From JBFLYC01 sp040756735 (GTDB lineage Bacteria; Bacillota; DSM-16504; Desulfitibacterales; Desulfitibacteraceae): 54,117 bases of DNA. Under the pieces are notes generated by a model. It did not search any database. It saw only the letters and a program-made list of their open reading frames with translations, and was not told the DNA's origin. Position numbers and translations under genes: made by a program. Shown one piece after another: positions 41,910-49,957 of the stretch. Position 1 is the stretch's first letter, and the number at the start of each line of letters is the position of its first letter. Where the stretch lies: the NCBI GenBank assembly GCA_040756735.1, contig JBFLYC010000025.1, positions 1 through 54,117 of the forward strand, given 5' to 3'.

Positions 41910-43019
41910 TTATTTCGTTGTTAAATATTTTTCTAGAAACTCCACCAGGTCCCTGGCCTTTGGGGGGCATCCAGGTAGAGATGTTTTAAATCCTTTTGTG
42001 CATAAGCCTATGCCTATTTCAGGCAAGTCGCTTTCTTGAAAGCCCCTGCCGATATATATTTTCCCTTTAAACTTTTTAAGCTTACCCTTCCGGTTTAATT
42101 TGTCTAAAGCATGAATTAAACTTCCGTAACAGGGTGAGCAGGCCTGGTCTTCAACCACCCACTGTGAGAGATATGATACCTTGCGGCTGGGCGTTAGTTT
42201 TATGGGCGGCATTTTATCCTTATCCATTTCTATCAACTTTGCTTCAGGACCGTAGAGTTTGCCCAAACCCATTTCATGAGCCAATTTAACATGCTTGATT
42301 TCATCAACGTGAAAGCCGAGCAGCTCACCCACATAGGAATCCACCAGTACTGGGTCAAAGCCTGCAATAATTCTGCCCATCTCCACAGGGTTGCCGCCGC
42401 CTTCATAGGTCAAGTCTCCCCTGATACCATCCACAATGATCATGTCTGATTTTATAACCTTATTAAGATATGCTATGGGTTTATGCAGTCCCGTTGAATG
42501 GAACCTGCGCTTTTCAGAGTCAGGTATACATCCTTTTAGGTTTTTTAAGGCGCAGGTAATCTCAGTTTGGCAGTGAGCCTTCAAAACCGGTATATTAATG
42601 AGATAATCAACTTCTTTTACTTTCCTGCAAACTTTAAATGAGTAGTCTCCCACCTTTTCAATGATAGTTTCATCCTTTTTTAGATCAAATAAAGGCACAT
42701 TATACTTTTGTGATAGTTCGTTGTAGCCACATTCCTTAAAGGCCTTAACAGTGTTGTCTCCCAGCCAGGAGCTTTCCAGAATTACAAGATTTAAAAAGCC
42801 TTTTTCTTGAAAATATTCAATTATGCCTGCAGTTATTTCGGGAGAAGTGGTGGCGCCCAATTCCGCAGGCTGTGCCACAACCAGATTGGGTTTCAGGCCA
42901 ATAATTATTCCTGTTGGAAGGCCTGCTTCGGGTTTTATTTCCCCCAAGAGCTTCTTGACCATTTCCTTTGGTTTGTCACCATATATTACATGTATTTCCT
43001 GCAGTTTGTTCATAACCAA
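41910..43019 (-). CDS. DUF362 domain protein
   Basis: A 369-residue protein with the DUF362 core: IGLKPNLVVAQPAELGATTSPEI (here in part), VILESSWLGD, YLINIPVLKAHCQTEITCALKNLKG and GFDPVLVDSYVGELLG. The C-terminal third has cysteines in DQACSPCYGSL and in GLCTKGFKTSLPGCPPKARD that could hold a metal. Unlike many DUF362 proteins it has no ferredoxin domain. Function unknown. Start TTG 43019 or ATG 43013 behind GGAGG. Confidence 0.82.
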   Translation of the reverse strand: MVMNKLQEIHVIYGDKPKEMVKKLLGEIKPEAGLPTGIIIGLKPNLVVAQPAELGATTSPEITAGIIEYFQEKGFLNLVILESSWLGDNTVKAFKECGYNELSQKYNVPLFDLKKDETIIEKVGDYSFKVCRKVKEVDYLINIPVLKAHCQTEITCALKNLKGCIPDSEKRRFHSTGLHKPIAYLNKVIKSDMIIVDGIRGDLTYEGGGNPVEMGRIIAGFDPVLVDSYVGELLGFHVDEIKHVKLAHEMGLGKLYGPEAKLIEMDKDKMPPIKLTPSRKVSYLSQWVVEDQACSPCYGSLIHALDKLNRKGKLKKFKGKIYIGRGFQESDLPEIGIGLCTKGFKTSLPGCPPKARDLVEFLEKYLTTK

Positions 43020-43062
43020 GTCATCCTCCTGGAATTAAGCATTATGATAAGGCAGTGGTTAG

Positions 43063-43190
43063 TGTACGCCACGTACGCCACGGGGACGGTTCCGCCACGG
43101 GGACGGTTCCATCGTCTTCCCTTCGGACCTTCGCTGCGCTACGGTGACGCTCCAACCGTCCCCATGGCTCCCCCATGGCTCCGCTACTGC
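43063..43190. repeat. Inverted-core (type B) repeat element, copy 3
   Basis: This element has the same interior as the copies at 12090 and 18331, with the left part (GCCACGGGGACGGTTCC) duplicated and the right part (CCCCATGGCTCC) partly duplicated. Its right edge lies 2-3 bp from the stop codon of the methylase gene. Confidence 0.85.
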
Positions 43191-43192
43191 TG

Positions 43193-44317
43193 TTAATAGT
43201 TATAGATTATCAAATGCTGTGTGTCTCTGTTGTTTCTTCCCCTTACATTATATAAGTAGGTCTTGTCAAAAGAAGTGATTTTTATTCCCGGCTTATCCCT
43301 GTACAAGCTTACAATGAAATCGGTGTTTTTAATTATGAGGATAAATTTTGCTTTTAGATTGTATAGCAAACAAGCGAGCCTTTTCTGATCATCCTGGTTG
43401 AAGGTATTCTGTTCATATTCGCTAAAGTCAGAATCATAGGGAGGATCTAAGAAAACAAAATCATTTTTATCATAATAGTATTTGTTGAAAAATTCTTCGA
43501 AATCCAGGTTTTCAATAATGGTATCTGCCAATAATCTTTGGACTTCCGGTGAAAAAATAAGGTCAACTTTTTTTCTAAAATCCTTCCTATTATATGCAAT
43601 GCCTCCATAAGGGATGTTAAACTCACCCTGAGAGTTAAAACGGAACATGGCGCCATAACAGAACTCCCTGATAAAATAATAATTTGCAGCCTTTTTTGCT
43701 TCAGATAATGCGTATTCTCCTGTAGAATTATTGAGAACGTCACGGAAGTGCATGTAAAATCCGCTGCGGACTGCACTTTCAAAATTATCTGCTAAATCTT
43801 CAAGGGGCAGGGTTCCTTTGATTTTTTCAAGGGACTTGACCCTCTTGAGCTTGGAAGTTAGATTATCGGTTATCTGGTGAAGCAGATTTGTTTTATTGAT
43901 GATGAATTCTTCATGAAAAAACAGGTCAAATTCTCTTTGATACTGTGATAGTAGATGTCTGAGCTGTTCTTGTAAAAAAGCATACCCAGTATGTCCATTC
44001 CTATATTCATTATACAGCACCAGTAAGTCGGCAGTAAAAAGTGCCATGTAATTGGCAACATTTTCCCAGGCATCAACATAGACATATAGTTCTTCTTTGA
44101 AAACTTTTTGGTCTAATTCTCCCTTGACAAACCTGTAAAAGAGGGTTAATTCCCTGCACAGATCGTTAACAACAGCTCTTTGCGGCTTCACATCAAAAAA
44201 AACCGCCCCCCCGCCGAAAAAGGGCTCAATATAGCGGTTGAAGTTCCTTGGCATTAATTCTCTTACATACTTAAGCTCTTTACTTTTTCCTCCAGGCCAC
44301 TTGATTATTGGCTTCAT
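43193..44317 (-). CDS. Orphan Dam-type (D12 class) adenine methyltransferase
   Basis: A 374-residue N6-adenine DNA methyltransferase. The SAM motif KWPGGKSKELKYVRELMP is at the N-terminus, followed by YIEPFFGGGAVFF, and the catalytic DPPY is in FVFLDPPYDSDFS at about residue 290. The class includes GATC methylases; this one is longer than E. coli Dam (278 residues), with the extra length between the motifs. No restriction endonuclease is adjacent. It is bounded on both sides by repeat arrays, which suggests acquisition or insertion hot spots. Confidence 0.88.
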   Translation of the reverse strand: MKPIIKWPGGKSKELKYVRELMPRNFNRYIEPFFGGGAVFFDVKPQRAVVNDLCRELTLFYRFVKGELDQKVFKEELYVYVDAWENVANYMALFTADLLVLYNEYRNGHTGYAFLQEQLRHLLSQYQREFDLFFHEEFIINKTNLLHQITDNLTSKLKRVKSLEKIKGTLPLEDLADNFESAVRSGFYMHFRDVLNNSTGEYALSEAKKAANYYFIREFCYGAMFRFNSQGEFNIPYGGIAYNRKDFRKKVDLIFSPEVQRLLADTIIENLDFEEFFNKYYYDKNDFVFLDPPYDSDFSEYEQNTFNQDDQKRLACLLYNLKAKFILIIKNTDFIVSLYRDKPGIKITSFDKTYLYNVRGRNNRDTQHLIIYNY

Positions 44318-44373
44318 GATCCACCTGCCTCACTTTTCCATTAACAATTGTACTATGAAATTGCCCCTTACGG

Positions 44374-44470
44374 AAGAACGAATCGGAGCGAATTGGGGTG
44401 AATCGGGGGTGAATCGGGGGACGGTTCTTCGATTCATTTTGTGAATCGGGGGACGGTTCTTCGATTCATT
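44374..44470. repeat. REP-like array upstream of the RAYT gene (reverse core)
   Basis: Two hairpins TGAATCG (44410-44416)/CGATTCA (44430-44436) and TGAATCG (44442-44448)/CGATTCA (44462-44468) have the reverse-complement core GGGACGGTTCT in the loop. Degenerate left-arm copies precede them (GAATCGGAG, GAATTGGGG, GAATCGGGG). Its orientation is opposite to the array downstream of the transposase gene. Confidence 0.9.
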
Positions 44471-44594
44471 TTTCCATTGGTTTTTTATCTGCCCTGCAGC
44501 ATTCCCTTGTTCATTGACTCACCAACAAGTAGGTGCTATAGTAATTGTAATAAAATATGGAAAATTAGTGCAATAAAGTAAAGAAGGTGAGAGA

Positions 44595-45410
44595 GTGGCA
44601 AGGCAGAGCAGAATACTCAGTTCAACCGGAGTCTATCACATAATGGCAAGAGGTAATGAGAAGAAGAATATTTTTATAGACGATTATGACCGAAATAAAT
44701 ATCTTGACATTATTTATGAAAAGAAAAAGAATAATGCGTTTTTACTTTATTCTTACTGCCTCATGGATAATCACTTGCACCTTTTATTAAAAGAGGAGAG
44801 CCTTGATATATCAAATATAATGAAGCGGCTAAATACAAGCTATGCCTCTTACTTTAATAGGAAATATGATAGAGTTGGGCATGTCTTTCAAGATAGATTT
44901 AGAAGTGAACCAATTGAGAAAGAAACATACCTTTTAGCTGTATTGAGATATATCCACAATAACCCCGTGAAAGCAGGCATGGTAAAAAACTTGTCAGATT
45001 ATAAATGGAGCAGCTATTTTGACTATATATTAGAAGATGATTATGCTAAAGGGAAGTCACTGGTAGATTGTGAGAATATATTAGAACTATTTTCCAGGAA
45101 CACAAGTAAGGCAGTTCAGTATTTCATTGATTTTTCCAAGCAGGATAATGAAGACGTTTTTCTTGATATTGACGATGGGAATGAAGAGTATGAGCGTGGT
45201 AACTATGTTCAATTAAATCATCATAATGTGCGGGCATTTGTTAATGCTTTTTTAAACATGAGAAATATTCGAGGTTCTTTAAAAGATAAAAATAATAGAA
45301 CTGCACGGGAAGATTTAATCAAAACCTTAAAGCAACAGTCAAACCTTTCAGCTAGGGAAATTGCTGATTATTTAGAACTTAGTAAGGGTATGGTGCTCAG
45401 GGTAAAGTAG
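44595..45410 (+). CDS. REP-associated tyrosine transposase (RAYT, Y1-Tnp family)
   Basis: A 271-residue Y1-type single-strand transposase. The HUH motif is His60-Leu-His62 in CLMDNHLHLLL; YFNRKYDRVGHVFQDRFRSEPI and LRYIHNNPVKAGMV are family signatures, and Tyr119 in the latter is the likely nucleophile. Residues about 205-271 add a helical domain ending in a helix-turn-helix-like segment (NLSAREIADYLELSKGMVLRV). The gene looks intact. GTG start behind AAGGTGAGA. Inverted repeat arrays lie on both sides, the layout of a RAYT with its REP substrates. Confidence 0.92.
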   Translation: MARQSRILSSTGVYHIMARGNEKKNIFIDDYDRNKYLDIIYEKKKNNAFLLYSYCLMDNHLHLLLKEESLDISNIMKRLNTSYASYFNRKYDRVGHVFQDRFRSEPIEKETYLLAVLRYIHNNPVKAGMVKNLSDYKWSSYFDYILEDDYAKGKSLVDCENILELFSRNTSKAVQYFIDFSKQDNEDVFLDIDDGNEEYERGNYVQLNHHNVRAFVNAFLNMRNIRGSLKDKNNRTAREDLIKTLKQQSNLSAREIADYLELSKGMVLRVK

Positions 45411-45453
45411 AGATATGGTAAGGAAACACACAGTATCAAAGAAGGTGAGAAAA

Positions 45454-47316
45454 ATGTCAACGAATCGACCCTTTGATTTTGAATCGGAGAACCGTCCCTC
45501 GAATCAGAATCACTCGAATCATGAATCGGAGAACCGTCCCTCGAATCAGAATCATTTTGAATCGGAGAACCGTCCCCTGAATCGGAATCGTTCTCTGAAT
45601 CGTTTGGATAAGCATCAGGTTGCAGGGGTGCTTCATGAGATAGGGCTGCTCCTGGAGCTTAAGGGAGAAAACCCCTTTAAGAGCAGGGCTTATTATAATG
45701 GGGCTAGAACTGTTGAGATGCTGGAAGGTGATTTGCTGCAGCTTGTCAAAGAGGGCAGGTTAAAAGACATTAAAGGAATCGGGGAGGCCTTGAGTGAGAA
45801 AATCAAAGAACTGGTTTTAACAGGGGGCCTTAAATATTATGAAGAACTAAAGGCAAGTGTACCCCATGGTTTATTTGACATGCTGCACATTCCAGGGCTA
45901 GGCCCCAAAAAGATCAAAGTCCTCCACGAAACCCTGGGTATTACCAGTGTCGGTGAATTGGAATATGCCTGCAAAGAAAACCGGTTGATAGAACTCAAGG
46001 GGTTTGGGGTTAAAACACAAGAAAATATCTTAAAGGGCATTGAATATATCAAACGTTTTCAGGGGCAGTATTTTTATAGCGAAGCAGTCTTAGCTGCGCA
46101 GGAAATCCTGGACAAGCTAAAAGAATTCGAGCATATAGAGGACCTCAGCCTGGCCGGCAGTATCAGGCGCTGCAAGGAAGTGGTAAAAGATATTGACCTG
46201 GTGGCTTCCTCTCAGATTCCTGCAGAAGCAGCACAGTTTTTTGCACGGCTGCCTGGGGTTTTAGAAGTGATTGCCCTTGGGGATACAAAGGTTTCAGTGA
46301 AGCTGCTTCAAGGGATTAATGCGGACCTCAGGGTAGTGACTCCCCAGGAATTTCCCTATGCCTTGCATCACTTCACGGGAAGCAAGGAGCACAATACCGC
46401 TATGCGCCATAGGGCCAAGGGCATGGGGTTAAAAATGAATGAATACGGCCTTTTTAAGGGGGAGGAGCTGGTTAAGTGCCGGAATGAACAAGAGATTTTT
46501 CATGCTCTGGGCTTGTCCTATATACCGCCGGAATTACGCGAGGACCACGGTGAAATAGAGGCTGCAGAGAAGGGAACACTGCCTGAATTGGTCCAGGCAA
46601 AGGACATCAAAGGAATTTTTCATGTACATACATTATATAGCGACGGGTCAAATACAATAGAAGAAATAGTTAGGGAGTGTAAAAAGCTGGGCTTTGCGTA
46701 TGTCGGTTTAACAGACCACAGCCAGTCGGCTTTTTATGCCGGGGGCTTAAAGATACCAGATATTGAAAGGCAGCAGGAGGAAATTGCACGGCTGTCCCAA
46801 AAGTATTCTGATTTTGGCATTCTAAGCGGCATAGAGTCAGATATTAAGCCTGACGGTTCTTTGGACTACCCTGACGAAATCCTGGATAAATTCGACTTTG
46901 TTATTGCTTCGGTTCATTCGGGCTTTAAAATGTCCCAGGAAAAGATGACACAAAGGTTGGTTAAGGCCATGTCTCATCCCAAGGTGACCATGCTGGGGCA
47001 CCCCACCGGCAGGCTGCTTTTAGGCAGGGAAGGTTATCCTCTTGACATGGAGGAAATATTTAAAGCGGCACTTGAATACAAGGTGATCATTGAACTTAAT
47101 GCCAGTCCTGCTCGTCTTGACCTTGATTGGCGGCATTTAAAAAGAGCTAAAGAGTTGGGGGCGCTGATATCAATAAACCCCGACGCCCACAGGTTAGAAG
47201 AGCTTACTGATGTAGCGTATGGCGTGGCAGTTGCACGTAAAGGCTGGCTAGAAAAAAGAGACGTATTTAATACCCGGCCGTTGAATATAGTAAAGGAGTT
47301 TTTTGCACAAAAATAA
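45454..47316 (+). CDS. polX: PolX-type DNA polymerase/3'-5' exonuclease with repeat-encoded N-terminal extension
   Basis: A 620-residue repair polymerase. A family X domain (helix-hairpin-helix DMLHIPGLGPKKIKVLHE; catalytic LAGSIRRCKEVVKDIDLV and NADLRVV) is followed by a PHP nuclease domain (FHVHTLYSDGSN, GLTDHSQS, IELNASPARLDLDW, NPDAH). The usual PolX begins at LDKHQVAGVLHEIGLLLELKGENPF-like sequence (here from about residue 51). The first 50 residues are translated REP repeats, for example ESENRPSNQN twice. Without them the length is about 570, as in Bacillus. ATG 45454 follows AAGGTGAG; it starts 43 bp after the RAYT stop. Confidence 0.92.
   Translation: MSTNRPFDFESENRPSNQNHSNHESENRPSNQNHFESENRPLNRNRSLNRLDKHQVAGVLHEIGLLLELKGENPFKSRAYYNGARTVEMLEGDLLQLVKEGRLKDIKGIGEALSEKIKELVLTGGLKYYEELKASVPHGLFDMLHIPGLGPKKIKVLHETLGITSVGELEYACKENRLIELKGFGVKTQENILKGIEYIKRFQGQYFYSEAVLAAQEILDKLKEFEHIEDLSLAGSIRRCKEVVKDIDLVASSQIPAEAAQFFARLPGVLEVIALGDTKVSVKLLQGINADLRVVTPQEFPYALHHFTGSKEHNTAMRHRAKGMGLKMNEYGLFKGEELVKCRNEQEIFHALGLSYIPPELREDHGEIEAAEKGTLPELVQAKDIKGIFHVHTLYSDGSNTIEEIVRECKKLGFAYVGLTDHSQSAFYAGGLKIPDIERQQEEIARLSQKYSDFGILSGIESDIKPDGSLDYPDEILDKFDFVIASVHSGFKMSQEKMTQRLVKAMSHPKVTMLGHPTGRLLLGREGYPLDMEEIFKAALEYKVIIELNASPARLDLDWRHLKRAKELGALISINPDAHRLEELTDVAYGVAVARKGWLEKRDVFNTRPLNIVKEFFAQK
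45462..45602. repeat. REP-like array inside the polX coding sequence
   Basis: The core GAGAACCGTCCC occurs at 45487-45498, 45529-45540 and 45565-45576, with GAATCG arms. The spacings of 42 and 36 bp are multiples of three, so every copy is read in the same frame. The right arms are GAATC instead of GATTC, so the hairpins are weaker than elsewhere. Orientation is forward, opposite to the array before the RAYT gene. Confidence 0.92.
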
Positions 47317-47361
47317 TACATACAATGGGACAATAGATTATTAATAGTGGAGGCAATGAAC

Positions 47362-47706
47362 ATGACTATGGCAACAAATAAAGATTTGACAGTCAAAGAA
47401 CTGCAGAAATTAGTGGATGACTATATCTCACAGTTTGAAGAGGGTTATTTTTCACCTCTGGCTTTGATGGCAAGGCTTACTGAGGAAGTGGGGGAATTGG
47501 CCAGGGAAGTAAACCATTATTATGGGGAAAAGCCAAAAAGGCTGGATGAAGAGAAAAATACTGTAGATACAGAACTTGCCGACTGCATGTTTATAATTGC
47601 ATGCTTTGCTAACTCTCTAGGCATTGACCTGGAGAAAGCATTTCATGAAACCATGAACAAGTTTAATACCAGGGACAAAGACCGTTGGACAAGAATAGAG
47701 AAATAG
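47362..47706 (+). CDS. MazG-like nucleotide pyrophosphohydrolase
   Basis: A 114-residue single MazG domain with the metal-binding pattern LTEEVGELAREVNH and TELADCMFIIACFANSLGIDLEKA. It would hydrolyse non-canonical or excess nucleoside triphosphates to monophosphates. The ATG at 47362 lies eight bases after GGAGG. It follows polX by 45 bp, so a shared DNA-maintenance role is plausible. Confidence 0.85.
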   Translation: MTMATNKDLTVKELQKLVDDYISQFEEGYFSPLALMARLTEEVGELAREVNHYYGEKPKRLDEEKNTVDTELADCMFIIACFANSLGIDLEKAFHETMNKFNTRDKDRWTRIEK

Positions 47707-47736
47707 AGAAACAATCTAAGACAGGGGAGAGACTTC

Positions 47737-48489
47737 ATGGAGGGAAGTTTTGTCTTGCAAGTAACCTTGATTGGATTTTTTGCAGGGGTCCTGGGCACTC
47801 TTTTAGGCGGGGTGCTGGGCCTATTATTTAAGGTATCCAGGGGCAATAAATTAAGCTTCATTTTAGGATTTGCAGCAGGCATCATGATGGCCATAGTATT
47901 TCTTGAATTGATCCTGGAAACCATGGAGATGGATCTTATCGCCTGGGGAACAGCAGGTCTTGTTATAGGAGTTCTAGTCTTTCTCCTCTTGGATTTTCTG
48001 ATACCTCATCACCATACGGTCACTGACGACGGGGGTGATGCACGTTTTCTAAAAAAGGGCACCCTGCTTACCCTTGGGATAGGTCTGCACAATCTCCCTG
48101 AAGGCCTGGCCATAGGAGCTGGGTTTGCAGCGTCTTCAGAGTTGGGGGTAACCCTTGCCCTGGTCATTGCCCTTCATAATATTCCGGAAGGCCTGGCTGT
48201 TGCAACACCCCTGGTAATGGCCAAGATATCAAAGACCAGGGTTCTCCTGATGACTGCCGGCGCCGGACTGCCCATGGCAGTGGGGGCCTTTTTAGGAGGG
48301 GTAATTGGCAATATTTCCCTTTTGCTGTTAGCAGTATCATTAGGTTTTGCAGGAGGGGCCATGCTTTATATTGTGTGTGATGAGCTTATTCCCGACGCTT
48401 ATGAGGAAGCTAAAAACACTCATTGGCCTATTATGGGCATTTTAATAGGAGTTGTAATGGGGATAATCCTGATAAATGTATTTGGATAA
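47737..48489 (+). CDS. ZIP-family metal transporter
   Basis: A 250-residue membrane protein with eight helices. The two metal-binding helices are visible: GLHNLPEGLAIGAGFA and ALHNIPEGLAVATPLV. A short His-rich loop (HHHT) follows helix three. It likely imports zinc or another divalent metal. ATG behind GGGGAGAG. Confidence 0.9.
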   Translation: MEGSFVLQVTLIGFFAGVLGTLLGGVLGLLFKVSRGNKLSFILGFAAGIMMAIVFLELILETMEMDLIAWGTAGLVIGVLVFLLLDFLIPHHHTVTDDGGDARFLKKGTLLTLGIGLHNLPEGLAIGAGFAASSELGVTLALVIALHNIPEGLAVATPLVMAKISKTRVLLMTAGAGLPMAVGAFLGGVIGNISLLLLAVSLGFAGGAMLYIVCDELIPDAYEEAKNTHWPIMGILIGVVMGIILINVFG

Positions 48490-48506
48490 AGGAGAGGGGA
48501 AAGATT

Positions 48507-48995
48507 ATGCGCAGCCATAAGTGGACAGGTATTGTATTGGTATTGGTGGGGTGTTTTCTTCTCCTGGCAAACCTTAAAATAATTGACGGCATGTATTTTT
48601 TGCTTTTGCTGGGAACAGCTTTTATTGCTGTATATTATGCAGTTGGCAGAAATATAGGCTTTTTAATTCCCGGATGTATATTGACAGCCATAGGTTTATT
48701 TACTGTGTTGAACAGTAAAGGTTTTGTCGGACAGGGTTTTGAAGGAAGTTTTTTAGTTTTTTTAGGGTTAGCATTCATAGCAGTATTGTTTGTGCACACC
48801 ATGCATGCTGAAACACGTAATTGGGGAGAAAGGTTCTGGCCTGTGTTCCCTGGGGGCGCCCTGATATTTGTCGGTCTTACGGTAACAGGTATTAAAAAGT
48901 GGGGCTGGCCAAATTTTTGGCAGTACTTTAACTACATCTGGCCTTTATTCTTGATCGTTGCAGGGCTGGTTTTATATTTTCGAAACAAATACTAA
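48507..48995 (+). CDS. DUF5668-like multi-helix membrane protein
   Basis: A 162-residue protein with about six short hydrophobic helices arranged in pairs (GIVLVLVGCFLLLANL; FLLLLGTAFIAVYYAVG; WPLFLIVAGLVLYF). The pattern WPLFLIxxGL is typical of DUF5668/LiaF-type N-terminal membrane regions. No function is known. The start at 48507 follows GGAGAGGGG. Its 3' end overlaps the convergent oppF gene by 4 bp. Confidence 0.7.
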   Translation: MRSHKWTGIVLVLVGCFLLLANLKIIDGMYFLLLLGTAFIAVYYAVGRNIGFLIPGCILTAIGLFTVLNSKGFVGQGFEGSFLVFLGLAFIAVLFVHTMHAETRNWGERFWPVFPGGALIFVGLTVTGIKKWGWPNFWQYFNYIWPLFLIVAGLVLYFRNKY

Positions 48996-49957
48996 CGAAT
49001 TAAATGGCAGGCCGCAAAATGATTATTCATTACTTCCTTAAACTCTGGTTCTTCTTCTGCACATCCCTTCTGTACTACCGGACATCTAGTGGAAAACCTG
49101 CACCCTTGTGGAGGGCTGGCGGGGTTAGGTATGTCTCCTTCCAACAAAATCTTTTCCCTTTTAGCCTTTACTTTTGGAATCGGTATGGCAGAAAGAAGGG
49201 CTTTGGTATAAGGATGCAGGGGCTGCCTGTAAATATCTGATTTATTGGCCAGTTCCATTATTTTACCGAGATACATTACAGCTACCCTGTCGCTGATATA
49301 CCTGACCACACTCAAATCATGAGAAATAAAAATATATGTCAATTTGTATTGACTCTGCAATTCCTGCAATAAATTCAAAACCTGCGACTGTATGGAGACG
49401 TCAAGGGCAGAGACAGGTTCGTCGCATATCACAAGTTTAGGGTTAAGGGCTAATGCCCGGGCAATACCTATTCGCTGTCGCTGTCCTCCACTGAATTCAT
49501 GAGGGTATTTCCTGGCATGAGAACTGTTCAGCCCAACAACATTCAGGAGTTCCATCACTCTCTCATCTTGTTCTTTACGGGTTCCAATGCCATGAACCAC
49601 CAGGGGTTCTCGTATAATATAGGAAACAGTCATGCGGCTGTTCAGGGAAGCATAAGGGTCTTGAAAAATAATCTGCATGTTCCTGCGCAGCTGCCTCAGC
49701 CCTTCTTTAGAGAGGTGGCTGATATCCTTGTTTTCAAATAGTATTTTACCGGAAGTTGGTTCCAAAAGATGTAAAATCACTCTTCCGAGTGTACTTTTTC
49801 CGCATCCGCTTTCTCCGACAATACCAAAGGTTTCCCCTTCTTTCACATTAAATGTAACGCCATCTACTGCTTTTACTTGCTGCCTCGGGTTCCCCCATAT
49901 TCCTGCTCCTATAGGAAAGTACTTTTTAAGATTTTGAACCTGCAATAGGTTGCTCAT
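48992..49957 (-). CDS. dppF: Oligopeptide/dipeptide ABC transporter ATPase (OppF/DppF)
   Basis: A 321-residue ATPase. Walker A GIVGESGCGKSTLGRVIL, signature EFSGGQRQRIGIARALA, Walker B LVICDEPVSALD, switch ISHDLSVV. The C-terminal oligopeptide domain has the cysteines of GCRFSTRCPVVQKGC and a late AACH, a 4Fe-4S-like pattern typical of Opp/Dpp ATPases. Start shares one base with the stop of dppD (TAATG). Confidence 0.93.
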   Translation of the reverse strand: MSNLLQVQNLKKYFPIGAGIWGNPRQQVKAVDGVTFNVKEGETFGIVGESGCGKSTLGRVILHLLEPTSGKILFENKDISHLSKEGLRQLRRNMQIIFQDPYASLNSRMTVSYIIREPLVVHGIGTRKEQDERVMELLNVVGLNSSHARKYPHEFSGGQRQRIGIARALALNPKLVICDEPVSALDVSIQSQVLNLLQELQSQYKLTYIFISHDLSVVRYISDRVAVMYLGKIMELANKSDIYRQPLHPYTKALLSAIPIPKVKAKREKILLEGDIPNPASPPQGCRFSTRCPVVQKGCAEEEPEFKEVMNNHFAACHLIR

